A stretch of DNA of 45,340 bases from NCBI GenBank assembly GCA_963169515.1, contig CAUJEF010000068.1:1-45340 (forward strand), in the 5' to 3' direction. This stretch comes from Bdellovibrionota bacterium. GTDB taxonomy: Bacteria; Bdellovibrionota; Bdellovibrionia; Bdellovibrionales; JAEYZS01. The position numbers were made by a program, and so were the translations under genes. Shown here piece by piece: positions 34,734 through 45,340 of this stretch. The notes under the pieces are model-generated. The model ran no database searches, was not told where the DNA came from, and saw only the letters and a program-made list of their open reading frames with translations. Position 1 is the stretch's first letter, and every line of letters starts with the position of its first letter.

Positions 34734-35057
34734 TTAAATCTTACCAACTAGTTGAAAGGCTATAACGAGAGCATAAATTACAAGGGATTCTATCAGAGCT
34801 AGACCAATGATCATTGGTACAAACATTTTTCCTTGAGCGCCCGGATTCCGTGAAATTCCCGTCATTGCTGCGCTCGCCGTCAGCCCCTGTCCAATTGCGC
34901 CACCCAATGCTGCAATTCCGATTGTAATTGCTGCTGCGAAACCCAGATCGGCCCCGGCCCCTCCGGTTGCGTGTGCTACTGTTTCTTCTGCAAAGGCTGG
35001 CAGGGTTACCATACTTAACAATAGGGCCCCAAATGTATACTTACTAAGCTTGTTCAT
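34734..35057 (-). CDS. atpE: ATP synthase c subunit with signal peptide and Na+-type ligand set
   Basis: 107 residues: a cleavable-looking signal peptide (MNKLSKYTFGALLLSMVTLPAFA), then the two-helix c subunit with the polar loop ISRNPGAQGK. The ion site carries Gln57, Glu90, Ser91 and Tyr95, spaced as Gln32, Glu65, Ser66 and Tyr70 in the Na+ c rings of Ilyobacter and Propionigenium; Thr67 is Leu here. The c ring rotates in the membrane, driving ATP synthesis. Last gene before the terminator, 21 bases after atpB. Confidence 0.94.
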   Translation of the reverse strand: MNKLSKYTFGALLLSMVTLPAFAEETVAHATGGAGADLGFAAAITIGIAALGGAIGQGLTASAAMTGISRNPGAQGKMFVPMIIGLALIESLVIYALVIAFQLVGKI

Positions 35058-35078
35058 ATTTTCTCCTCTGTTATTAGT

Positions 35079-35798
35079 TTAGTGATGCTCGTCGTGCGCT
35101 ATTGCCATAGAAACATAAACCATGGAAAGTAACGTGAACACAAACGCTTGTATAAAACAAACAAATATACCCAATGCATAAAACGGGATTGGAAGTCCTA
35201 TCGGAAATATATCCGTAAAAATTCCCAAAACTGTATGGTCTCCCGCCATGTTCCCCATCAAACGAAGACCTAGACTCATTGGTCTAACCGTATGAGAAAC
35301 TAATTCAATAACAAACATCAAAGGAAGCAATATAAGTAACGGGCTCAAGGTCAATGGTAAATGTCCTGTGAATTGCTTTATATAATGTGCCCCATGTTCT
35401 TTAATGCCAAGGGCTGTGTAAAGGACGAAAGAAAAAAGGCCAATTGCAAGTGTTGCGTTTAGGTTGTCTGTCGCTGGGGTCATGCCAGGAACAAGGCCCA
35501 TCAAATTATTAAAAAGAATAAAAAGAAAAATAGAACCAAAAACAGGCACGAACTTGCGTCCCTCTTTTCCAATAACCATATCAACAAGGGCCGCGATGAA
35601 CTCTGTCAACAGTTCACATATTGCTCGCACTGAAAACTTACCCGCAGGCACTGAGCTATTATTCTTTTTTAAGGCGAAATATCCCGCCATTGAAAAAGCA
35701 ATAAGAACAAGAGCGGTCACGGCTGATGTTGCTAAAGAAATTTTATCCGCGTTGTGTCCAACTCCGGGGGCTAATTGTGTCCAGTTAAAGTGAACCAT
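35079..35798 (-). CDS. atpB: ATP synthase a subunit
   Basis: 239 residues, five to six membrane helices. The essential arginine is Arg179 in SLGLRLMGNMAGDH, and the preceding ELVSHTVRP is typical. It forms the half channels against the c ring. It overlaps the end of the AtpI-like gene by 14 bases. The b subunit and the F1 genes are not in this window, so the F0 and F1 genes are in separate loci. Confidence 0.95.
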   Translation of the reverse strand: MVHFNWTQLAPGVGHNADKISLATSAVTALVLIAFSMAGYFALKKNNSSVPAGKFSVRAICELLTEFIAALVDMVIGKEGRKFVPVFGSIFLFILFNNLMGLVPGMTPATDNLNATLAIGLFSFVLYTALGIKEHGAHYIKQFTGHLPLTLSPLLILLPLMFVIELVSHTVRPMSLGLRLMGNMAGDHTVLGIFTDIFPIGLPIPFYALGIFVCFIQAFVFTLLSMVYVSMAIAHDEHH

Positions 35799-36156
35799 TT
35801 AACTTGTTATCCTTAAACCTATGCCCCTTTATGTTTACAAAGCCATATAGAATGATTGAAGGGACAGGAACACTTAATCCAAAAACGAGCCAAGGTAAAG
35901 AAATAGTTGTGTGTCTTATCAAAAAGAAAAGGGCAACTCCAAACATACTATATTTTCCAACCAAAAGCATTGCGGGAAAAAATGGCGACTTTTTTTTAAA
36001 AAGCTTTTCTAAAGAAAAAAATAAAATTCCAAGATTAATAATTCCAAAAATTGCGCCATACAAAAAGGATTTAGCTTCGATAAAGTTTTGATTTATTGTG
36101 CAATAGCCCGCCACGCCGGCAATAATTGCTAATTGTATTTTGGCCAACAGCTTCAT
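35785..36156 (-). CDS. ATP synthase subunit I-like protein (AtpI)
   Basis: 123 residues with four hydrophobic helices and a basic loop (LEKLFKKKSPFFPAMLL). Composition, length and position directly before atpB fit the subunit I family, thought to help c-ring assembly. It shares a 4-base ATGA overlap with the AtpZ-like gene and 14 bases with atpB. Confidence 0.75.
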   Translation of the reverse strand: MKLLAKIQLAIIAGVAGYCTINQNFIEAKSFLYGAIFGIINLGILFFSLEKLFKKKSPFFPAMLLVGKYSMFGVALFFLIRHTTISLPWLVFGLSVPVPSIILYGFVNIKGHRFKDNKLNGSL

Positions 36157-36359
36157 TCGTCGATATTTTCTTTATTTTTAAATGTTTTTATTAGCTGCAA
36201 AAGCCAAATGACAATAGCCAAAATGCCGCCAAACGTCACCCCTATCCCGGACCAATGCATTTTATTGTCTATGTAGCGCCCCGCGTAAAGAAACAAAATA
36301 ACCAATCCAACAAGCTCAAATACAAGTCCAAAAACAGTGGCATACATCTTTTTGTTCAT
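36153..36359 (-). CDS. AtpZ-like small membrane protein
   Basis: 68 residues, two membrane helices (about 8-26 and 36-57) around the motif GRYIDNKMHWSGIGVTFGGI, close to the AtpZ pattern of a conserved glycine-rich loop between two helices. AtpZ and AtpI are cofactors of F0 assembly or ion supply in several bacteria. ATG overlaps the upstream TPR lipoprotein stop by 4 bases. Confidence 0.75.
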   Translation of the reverse strand: MNKKMYATVFGLVFELVGLVILFLYAGRYIDNKMHWSGIGVTFGGILAIVIWLLQLIKTFKNKENIDE

Positions 36360-37164
36360 TTGTTTAAGCCCCCTGCGCCAGGTAAAAATTCTCTCCGACT
36401 CATAAGCCGCTCAATCTTTTCTTTAATAAATTTTTCCCCCAATTGACTTTGATCCATATTTTTTAAAACGTCGATTGCTTTGTCGAAATCTTCCATCTCT
36501 TCATAAATGATCGCAACATTCAAACCAAGATTATTTTTTTTATAAAACTCCGCATCCTCGCTTTGTATTTGAAAAAAAATATTTAATGCTTCGCTGTATT
36601 GTTTATTCCCAGAAAAAATATCGGCAACCAGCATTTGTCCTTGGAATTTTAATTCTGCCCTCGGCGCGTCCTTGATGACTTTTTTTATTTCGACCATCGC
36701 TTGATCAAACCGCCTCAAAAAATAATAGCTCTTCGCAAGGCTAATCAAAACTTCAAATTTCCCCTCTTGAAAGGATGGCTTGGACAAAATCCTTTGATAT
36801 TCGACAACTGCTCGGCCGTAATCAGCCTCTTCAAAATAGGAGTCTGCAATTTTTCTTTGGTACTGAACTAACTGGCTCTCATCCGCCGAATGGGAAATGA
36901 TAAATTTGGCAAATTTTTGGAAAAAAGTTCTGTTCTCAGGCATTTTAAAAGCTGTGTCTGCCCCCAAAATAGCGGCCTTCAGAGCAACTGGATGTTCCGG
37001 TGACATTATCAAAATAAGTTCGAGGTCCTTTAGACCTTTTTGAATTTTTTCCTTTCGAATTTCGTTTTGTCCAGACTTATAAAGTCGCTCTTCTTTTTCG
37101 GTCTTACAGCTCGCTGTAGTTAAAAAAAAACTACTACAAGGCTAGTGAGTATTTTCTTTTTCAC
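36356..37164 (-). CDS. TPR lipoprotein interrupted by a one-base shift at a T9 tract
   Basis: The TPR body (helical repeats from about ADSYFEEADYGRAVVEYQRIL onward) is open from 36356 up to 37144, but its first standard start is TTG at 37012, mid-protein. Upstream in that frame is a lipobox (LTTASC) with no start before the TAG shared with gyrA. One frame over, GTG at 37164, preceded by AGAGGGAAGC inside the gyrA end, reads M-K-K-K-I-L-T-S-L-V-V-V-F-F and then TAA within the T run. With one extra T, or a -1 ribosome slip at T-TTT-TTT, the two join as MKKKILTSLVVVFFLTTASC, an ideal lipoprotein signal, giving 269 residues. It could be an assembly error, phase variation, RNA polymerase slippage or programmed frameshifting. 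A predicted outer-membrane or periplasmic TPR scaffold between gyrA and the atp genes. Confidence 0.75.
37122..37130 (-). repeat. T9 homopolymer with small downstream hairpin
   Basis: Nine T on the minus strand within the signal-peptide codons of the TPR lipoprotein. Three bases on is a 5-pair hairpin (TACAG, loop CGAG, CTGTA, 37118 to 37105). In the start frame the tract reads GTT TTT TTT TAA, so a slippery T-TTT-TTT sits directly before a stop codon. Confidence 0.8.
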
Positions 37165-39619
37165 CGCTTCCCTCTTCTTGCTTGTCTGATACAACCGCGA
37201 CGCTTGAAACATTTTCATCTTCGCCAACAGTGATCAATCGTACTCCTTGCGTATTTCTTGATATCAGAGAAATTGCCGAGCACTCCAGTCGAATAACTTT
37301 GCCGCCATCAGTAATAATTACGATGTCATCGCTTTCATTTACAGCCACTGTTGAAACAACTTTCCCAATTTTTTCTGTAATTTTTTGTGTAATGATACCG
37401 GACCCGCCACGTCCTTGAGCCCTGTATTCTTCAAGTGACGTTCTTTTTCCATAGCCTTTTTCTGTAACCATAAGAATTTGGCGAGCATCGTCCGGAACAA
37501 AAACTTCCGCTCCAATTACCGCGTCGTCTTTGCTCAGTGCTATCGCCTTTACGCCGCGAGCATTCCGGCCCATGGCGCGCACGTCGTCCTCAGGGAAGCG
37601 AATAGACATACCGTCGGTGGTGGCAACAAAAATATCATCGCTCCCGGTTGATAATTTTGCCTGGACCAGACTGTCGTTAATATCAATTGTGAGGGCAATG
37701 ATTCCGGACTGCCTTGGCCGTGAAAACTCGGACAATGGAGTTTTTTTGATAATTCCATTTTTGGTGACCAAGACAACATATCTATCCTCTGCAAACTGAT
37801 CCACGGGCAGGATGGCTTGAATTTTTTCGTTGCTTGATAGCTGGACAACATTCGCAATTGCTTTCCCTTTTGAAGTTCTCGTTCCGGCAGGAAGCTTATG
37901 AACCTTTACCCAGTAGACCTTTCCCTTATCTGAAAAAACAAGAAGAGTCGTTAGGGTATTGGCAATAAAAATTGAGGAGACAAAGTCTTCTTCATTTGTC
38001 TCTATGCCCTTCAGACCCTTCCCTCCTCGGCCCTGGGATCTGTAGGTGTTTTTTGGAATGCGCTTGATGTAGCCCTGACTTGTTATGGTTACGACGACGT
38101 CCTCTGGAGCGATGAGATCTTCATCTTCGATGGCCTCGGCCTCCTCGCCTGTGATTTGAGTTTTTCTTTCGTCTCCAAATTTCTTTTTTACCTCACGGAG
38201 GTCTTCGACAATAATTTTGTGAATTTCCTTAACGTCGGAAAGTACCTTCTTAAGCCAGGCAATCAGGCCTTCTTGTTCTTTTATCTCAGCGTCTATTTTC
38301 TGACGTTCTAGGCCTGTCAATCGTGACAGGCGCATTTCAAGAATCGAGTTTGCTTGGATTTCAGAAAATTGAAATTTTTTGATTAGATTTTCGCGCGCAA
38401 CACCAACCTCGGCACTTTTCTTAATTGTATCTACAATCTCATCAATCTGATCCAGAGCCTTTTTTAACCCAAGCAAAATATGAATTCGCGCTTCTGCTTT
38501 TTTTAAGTCGAATATGCATCGCTTAGTTACAATGTCTTGCCTGTGGGCAACAAATGCCTGCATGATTCCTTTAAGATCAAAAACTTTGGGCCTATTTTTT
38601 TCATCCAGAGCCAGCAAGATGATGCCGAAGCGCGATTGCAATTGAGTATACTTAAATAAATTATTTAAAATAACAGAGCTGTTTTCGCCTTTTTTTAAAT
38701 CAATAACAACACGCATTCCTTCGCGAGAAGATTCATCACGAATATCAGATACGCCTTCAATTTTTTTATCTCTTACGAGGTCTGCTATATTTTCAATTAA
38801 CCGTGCCTTGTTCACCTGATATGGTATTTCTGTAACCACAATCCGTTCGCGATCTTTTCCGTGAGTTTCTATTTCTGTTACTGCACGCATGGTAATGCCA
38901 CCGCGACCATTCTTATAGGCGTCTAAAATTCCTTTGCGCCCAACAATTAATCCCGCGGATGGAAAGTCTGGTCCTTTTACAATCTGCAATAGGTCCGACA
39001 ATTGACAGTTCGGATCCTCGATAACCTTTATGCATCCATCTATAACTTCGTTTAAATTGTGGGGAGGAATATTTGTAGCCATGCCAACGGCAATTCCGGC
39101 GCTACCATTAATTAAAAGGTTGGGGACTCGGGCCGGAAGCACCAATGGAATTTCCAAAGAATCGTCATAGTTTGGGCCAAAAGGAACCGTTTCTTTATCT
39201 ATGTCCTCGAGCAAAGACTCTGCAAGTTCAGTCATTCGCACTTCTGTGTATCGCATCGCCGCAGGGTTATCGCCGTCTATAGACCCAAAATTCCCCTGTC
39301 CTTCAATTAATGGATACCGTAATGAAAAATCTTGAGCCATACGAACAGCCGTATCATAAACGGCTGTGTCCCCATGGGGATGATATTTACCAATCACATC
39401 ACCAACAACGCGAGCAGATTTTTTGTATGGCTTATCATGGGTATTCCCCATTTCGTGCATTGCGAACAAAATACGTCGATGAACGGGCTTCAGTCCATCT
39501 CGAACGTCAGGAAGAGCGCGACCCACAATTACGCTCATGGAATACTGAAGGTAAGCTTCCTTCATCTCTGAATCTATATCAACGTCCACTACGTTTTTAG
39601 GGACTTCAATTTCGTTCAC
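37142..39619 (-). CDS. gyrA: DNA gyrase subunit A
   Basis: 825 residues. Cleavage-reunion subunit that, with GyrB, introduces negative supercoils. The catalytic tyrosine is Tyr124 in AAMRYTEVR. The quinolone region reads HPHGDTAVYD, with Thr85 at the Ser83 position of E. coli and Asp89 at Asp87. A GyrA box (SQGRGGKG, about 536) marks the C-terminal DNA-wrapping propeller. The start is GTG with GGAG six bases upstream. The gene end carries the ribosome binding site and GTG of the TPR lipoprotein in another frame. Confidence 0.97.
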   Translation of the reverse strand: MNEIEVPKNVVDVDIDSEMKEAYLQYSMSVIVGRALPDVRDGLKPVHRRILFAMHEMGNTHDKPYKKSARVVGDVIGKYHPHGDTAVYDTAVRMAQDFSLRYPLIEGQGNFGSIDGDNPAAMRYTEVRMTELAESLLEDIDKETVPFGPNYDDSLEIPLVLPARVPNLLINGSAGIAVGMATNIPPHNLNEVIDGCIKVIEDPNCQLSDLLQIVKGPDFPSAGLIVGRKGILDAYKNGRGGITMRAVTEIETHGKDRERIVVTEIPYQVNKARLIENIADLVRDKKIEGVSDIRDESSREGMRVVIDLKKGENSSVILNNLFKYTQLQSRFGIILLALDEKNRPKVFDLKGIMQAFVAHRQDIVTKRCIFDLKKAEARIHILLGLKKALDQIDEIVDTIKKSAEVGVARENLIKKFQFSEIQANSILEMRLSRLTGLERQKIDAEIKEQEGLIAWLKKVLSDVKEIHKIIVEDLREVKKKFGDERKTQITGEEAEAIEDEDLIAPEDVVVTITSQGYIKRIPKNTYRSQGRGGKGLKGIETNEEDFVSSIFIANTLTTLLVFSDKGKVYWVKVHKLPAGTRTSKGKAIANVVQLSSNEKIQAILPVDQFAEDRYVVLVTKNGIIKKTPLSEFSRPRQSGIIALTIDINDSLVQAKLSTGSDDIFVATTDGMSIRFPEDDVRAMGRNARGVKAIALSKDDAVIGAEVFVPDDARQILMVTEKGYGKRTSLEEYRAQGRGGSGIITQKITEKIGKVVSTVAVNESDDIVIITDGGKVIRLECSAISLISRNTQGVRLITVGEDENVSSVAVVSDKQEEGSGEKENTH

Positions 39620-39647
39620 ATCGTCTCCGGCTATCTAACTAATTAAT

Positions 39648-43210
<3,563 letters not shown>

Positions 43211-43211
43211 A

Positions 43212-44336
43212 TCAGATTCTCATTGGCATAACTAGACAACGATAGTCACCATCTTTTGATGGACGAATAATTCCTGGTGAAAGCTGATCATTTAATTCAA
43301 TTTTTATTTCATCATCTTCAATAGCATTCAATATATCTAATAAATATCTAGCATTGAATCCTATTTTCATATCTTCACCATTATAATTTACTTGTAGTTC
43401 TTCCTTTGCATCTCCTAATTCTGGATTATTAGATGTAATCGTCATATAGCCATTAGAAAAACTTAGTGTTACGCCTTTTGATTTTTTATTCGACAAAAGT
43501 GATACGCGCTTTAATGAAGTGAGCAGATCATTTTTAGAAGCCAATACTTGTCTCTTCAAAGATTTTGGCATCAATTGCATAAAGTTTGGATACTTCCCTT
43601 CTATCAAACGAATCATCAAAACTGTCGAAGACTGCTTTAATATTAATTGTGGTCCATCTACAGCTATTGAAATTTCATCTGTAGAATTCAATTCCAATAA
43701 TTTTTTTATTTCAAACAGGCCTTTCCTTGGAATAATAACACCCTTTTCTATTTTGCAATCATCGCTTCCTTCCACAGATCGGTCTATCAAACTTAATCTA
43801 TGACCATCGGTTGCAACCATCCGATACTGGGCGCCCTTCCCACTTTTGGTTTGTTCAAAATAAACACCATTTAGGTGATATCGAGTTTCGTCATTCGAAA
43901 CACTATAGATTGATTTTTCTATCATATCCCGAAAAAGTTCTGGTTTTAGAGTTAAGTAGTGATGTGCATGATACGTTGGGAAAACAGGATACTCTTCTGG
44001 ATTTTTTCCAACGATATTAAAAATGGCTTTACCTTGTTGGATTATTAGCCAATTATTTTCTTTGCTCTTTAACTGTATTAATCCATCTTGATTAAGTTCA
44101 CGAATAATGGAGTAAAGGTTTTTTGCATCCACAGCAACCTTGCCTTCTTTTTTAATCTCACATTCGACTTCGTCGGTAAGACTAACTTCCAAATCCGTAG
44201 CATAAATTTTTAATTTGTTATCCTTTGCTTCTAAAAGAGCATTAACAAGGATAGGCATGGTATTTCGTTTTTCGACGATATTCTGCGCCTTATCGAGCAA
44301 AACAGATATCAAGTCTTTCTTAATTTTAATTTCCAT
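43212..44336 (-). CDS. dnaN: DNA polymerase III beta sliding clamp
   Basis: 374 residues, three repeated clamp domains. Recognisable: the N-terminus MEIKIKKDLISVLLDKAQNI, YATDLEVSL, ATDGHRLSLID, IEGKYPNF and the C-terminal end CLVMPMRI, typical of the clamp. A strong AAGGAG precedes the ATG. It follows dnaA across the candidate origin and is coupled to recF. Confidence 0.97.
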   Translation of the reverse strand: MEIKIKKDLISVLLDKAQNIVEKRNTMPILVNALLEAKDNKLKIYATDLEVSLTDEVECEIKKEGKVAVDAKNLYSIIRELNQDGLIQLKSKENNWLIIQQGKAIFNIVGKNPEEYPVFPTYHAHHYLTLKPELFRDMIEKSIYSVSNDETRYHLNGVYFEQTKSGKGAQYRMVATDGHRLSLIDRSVEGSDDCKIEKGVIIPRKGLFEIKKLLELNSTDEISIAVDGPQLILKQSSTVLMIRLIEGKYPNFMQLMPKSLKRQVLASKNDLLTSLKRVSLLSNKKSKGVTLSFSNGYMTITSNNPELGDAKEELQVNYNGEDMKIGFNARYLLDILNAIEDDEIKIELNDQLSPGIIRPSKDGDYRCLVMPMRI

Positions 44337-44546
44337 ACCTTCTTATCTCCTTTTATCTATATATAAAACTAGTAGTTGCTGTAGGGGCGTTGATAAATCA
44401 TTTTAATTCTAACCATTTAAGACCATTAATCTTTTTCTGCTAAAAGCCATGTTGATAACTTTTTGTTTCATCCATGTTTTTTGTGTATTAATCTCATCAA
44501 CATCCTCATACCAATTTTTTACACTAGCATATTCACAATCCACATT
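44337..44546 (+). other. candidate replication origin between dnaA and dnaN
   Basis: A 210-base AT-rich gap. Three nonamers differ from the DnaA box by one base: TGTTGATAA (44450-44458), TGTGTATTA (44482-44490) and ATATTCACA (44529-44537, opposite orientation); CGTTGATAA (44388-44396) differs by two. A very AT-rich stretch (CTATATATAAAAC near 44357) close to dnaN could be the unwinding element. None is a perfect box, so the call leans on the location. The dnaN promoter must also lie here, but no clear -35/-10 pair is visible. Confidence 0.5.
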
Positions 44547-45340
44547 TCACAAACCTGTGATATTGTGAATTTTCCTCTGCAACTCCTCGATTTCTCTTTT
44601 TAAATCTGAATCTTTTTCATGTAGATCTTCGACTCGACGCAAAGCGTTTATAACTGTTGTGTGGTCGCGTCCGCCGAACGCTCTTCCAATGTCCATAAGC
44701 GACTTGTCCAGAGAAGTTTTGATGAAATACATGGCAACTTGGCGTGCCACAACAATCGGTTTAGATCGAACAGAAGATTTTAAATCAGAGACGCGAATAT
44801 TAAAATGATCAGCTACAAGCTTTTGTATGTCTTCAATCGTCAATTGCTGCGACTCAGATGAATGTGAAGACAAAATTCTTTTTGTTAATTCTAACGAAAT
44901 AGGCAGGCCTTGGAGTTCCGTGAACATTTTTACTTTATTTAAATTTCCCTCAAGCTCACGAATTGAGCGCTTTGAAATTCGAGCTATGAAATTAATAACG
45001 TCGTCTGGAATGTTTAAATTTTTCCGCTCTGCTTTGTACCTTAAGATGGCAATTCTAGTTTCAACGTCAGGCATTTGTATATCAGCAATTAAACCCCATT
45101 CAAGGCGGGTTCGAATACGATCTTCCAAATTTTGAATATCTTTTGGCATACGATCACTTGCAACAACGACTTGGCGACCTGTTTCAAAAAATGAATTCAA
45201 TGTGTGAAAAAACTCTTCTTGAACCGCATCTCCACGACCAAGGATTTGGATATCATCCATTAACAAAACGTCGCATTCTTCTCGGTATTTCTTCTTAAAT
45301 TTTTGCATTTCGTTTGTGCGGATTCCGGCAATGCATTCAT
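44547..45340 (-). CDS. dnaA: chromosomal replication initiator DnaA (3' part)
   Basis: The frame runs off the right edge, so only the C-terminal 260 or so residues are seen. Present: Walker B/sensor region LLMDDIQILGRGD, the sensor 2 area (SIRELEGNLNKV) and domain IV with the DnaA signature GGRDHTTVINALRR. An internal Met at 45308 is not the start because coding continues upstream (CIAGIRTNE). It directs origin melting and helicase loading. Downstream lie the candidate oriC and dnaN. Confidence 0.97.
   Translation of the reverse strand, partial: ECIAGIRTNEMQKFKKKYREECDVLLMDDIQILGRGDAVQEEFFHTLNSFFETGRQVVVASDRMPKDIQNLEDRIRTRLEWGLIADIQMPDVETRIAILRYKAERKNLNIPDDVINFIARISKRSIRELEGNLNKVKMFTELQGLPISLELTKRILSSHSSESQQLTIEDIQKLVADHFNIRVSDLKSSVRSKPIVVARQVAMYFIKTSLDKSLMDIGRAFGGRDHTTVINALRRVEDLHEKDSDLKREIEELQRKIHNITGL

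Overview
The window looks like the origin-proximal part of a Gram-negative chromosome, most likely from the Bdellovibrionota (Bdellovibrio and relatives). Pointers are a 64-residue bacterial histone close to my recollection of the Bdellovibrio bacteriovorus histone HBb (Bd0055), many lipoproteins and envelope genes, a MltD-like transglycosylase, and the order dnaA-dnaN-recF-gyrB-gyrA. By eye GC is moderate to low and even; I see no insertion sequence, prophage, CRISPR array, tRNA or rRNA. The placement rests on reading sequences without a database search.

Layout, left to right. At the left edge the first codons of gatC (-) diverge from ligA (+). ligA converges on the histone gene, which follows a membrane-anchored metallophosphoesterase (-). 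A MltD-like lytic transglycosylase (+) faces a long minus-strand run read from 15560 down to 5876: ftsK, a TPR protein, an LptM-like lipoprotein, dapF, dapA, dapB, a degenerate folK, a small transaldolase, a lipoprotein and a 751-residue secreted protein. From 15.7 to 17.0 kb lie queE, a Fis-type regulator and a 63-residue protein (+). From 20.3 back to 17.0 kb lie rpsF, a DUF2232 membrane protein, rplI and dnaB (-). An FHA protein and an alpha/beta hydrolase (+) meet an 80-residue unknown (-).

From 22.6 to 32.6 kb a tight plus-strand block holds etfB-etfA, a DUF374 acyltransferase, three consecutive parvulin-type chaperones, pdxA, a phosphohexomutase and uvrA. It meets a 638-residue pseudo-receiver protein. 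From 45.3 down to 34.7 kb the minus strand carries dnaA (cut by the window edge), a candidate oriC, dnaN, recF, gyrB, gyrA, a TPR lipoprotein, atpZ, atpI, atpB and atpE, ending at an intrinsic terminator.

How the parts fit: replication and topology genes (dnaA, dnaN, recF, gyrBA, dnaB, ligA, ftsK, uvrA, histone), envelope building (dap genes, transglycosylase, parvulins, LptM-like protein, acyltransferase) and energy genes (etfBA, the a and c subunits of ATP synthase).

Most notable: the gene after gyrA has a perfect lipoprotein signal peptide that connects to its TPR body only through a one-base shift at a run of nine T. Others are a lipoprotein whose signal peptide has no ATG/GTG/TTG start, a UvrA lacking the insertion domain, a c subunit with Na+-type ligands plus a signal peptide, a histone with a terminator inside ligA, and five of five convergent gene pairs that abut or overlap.
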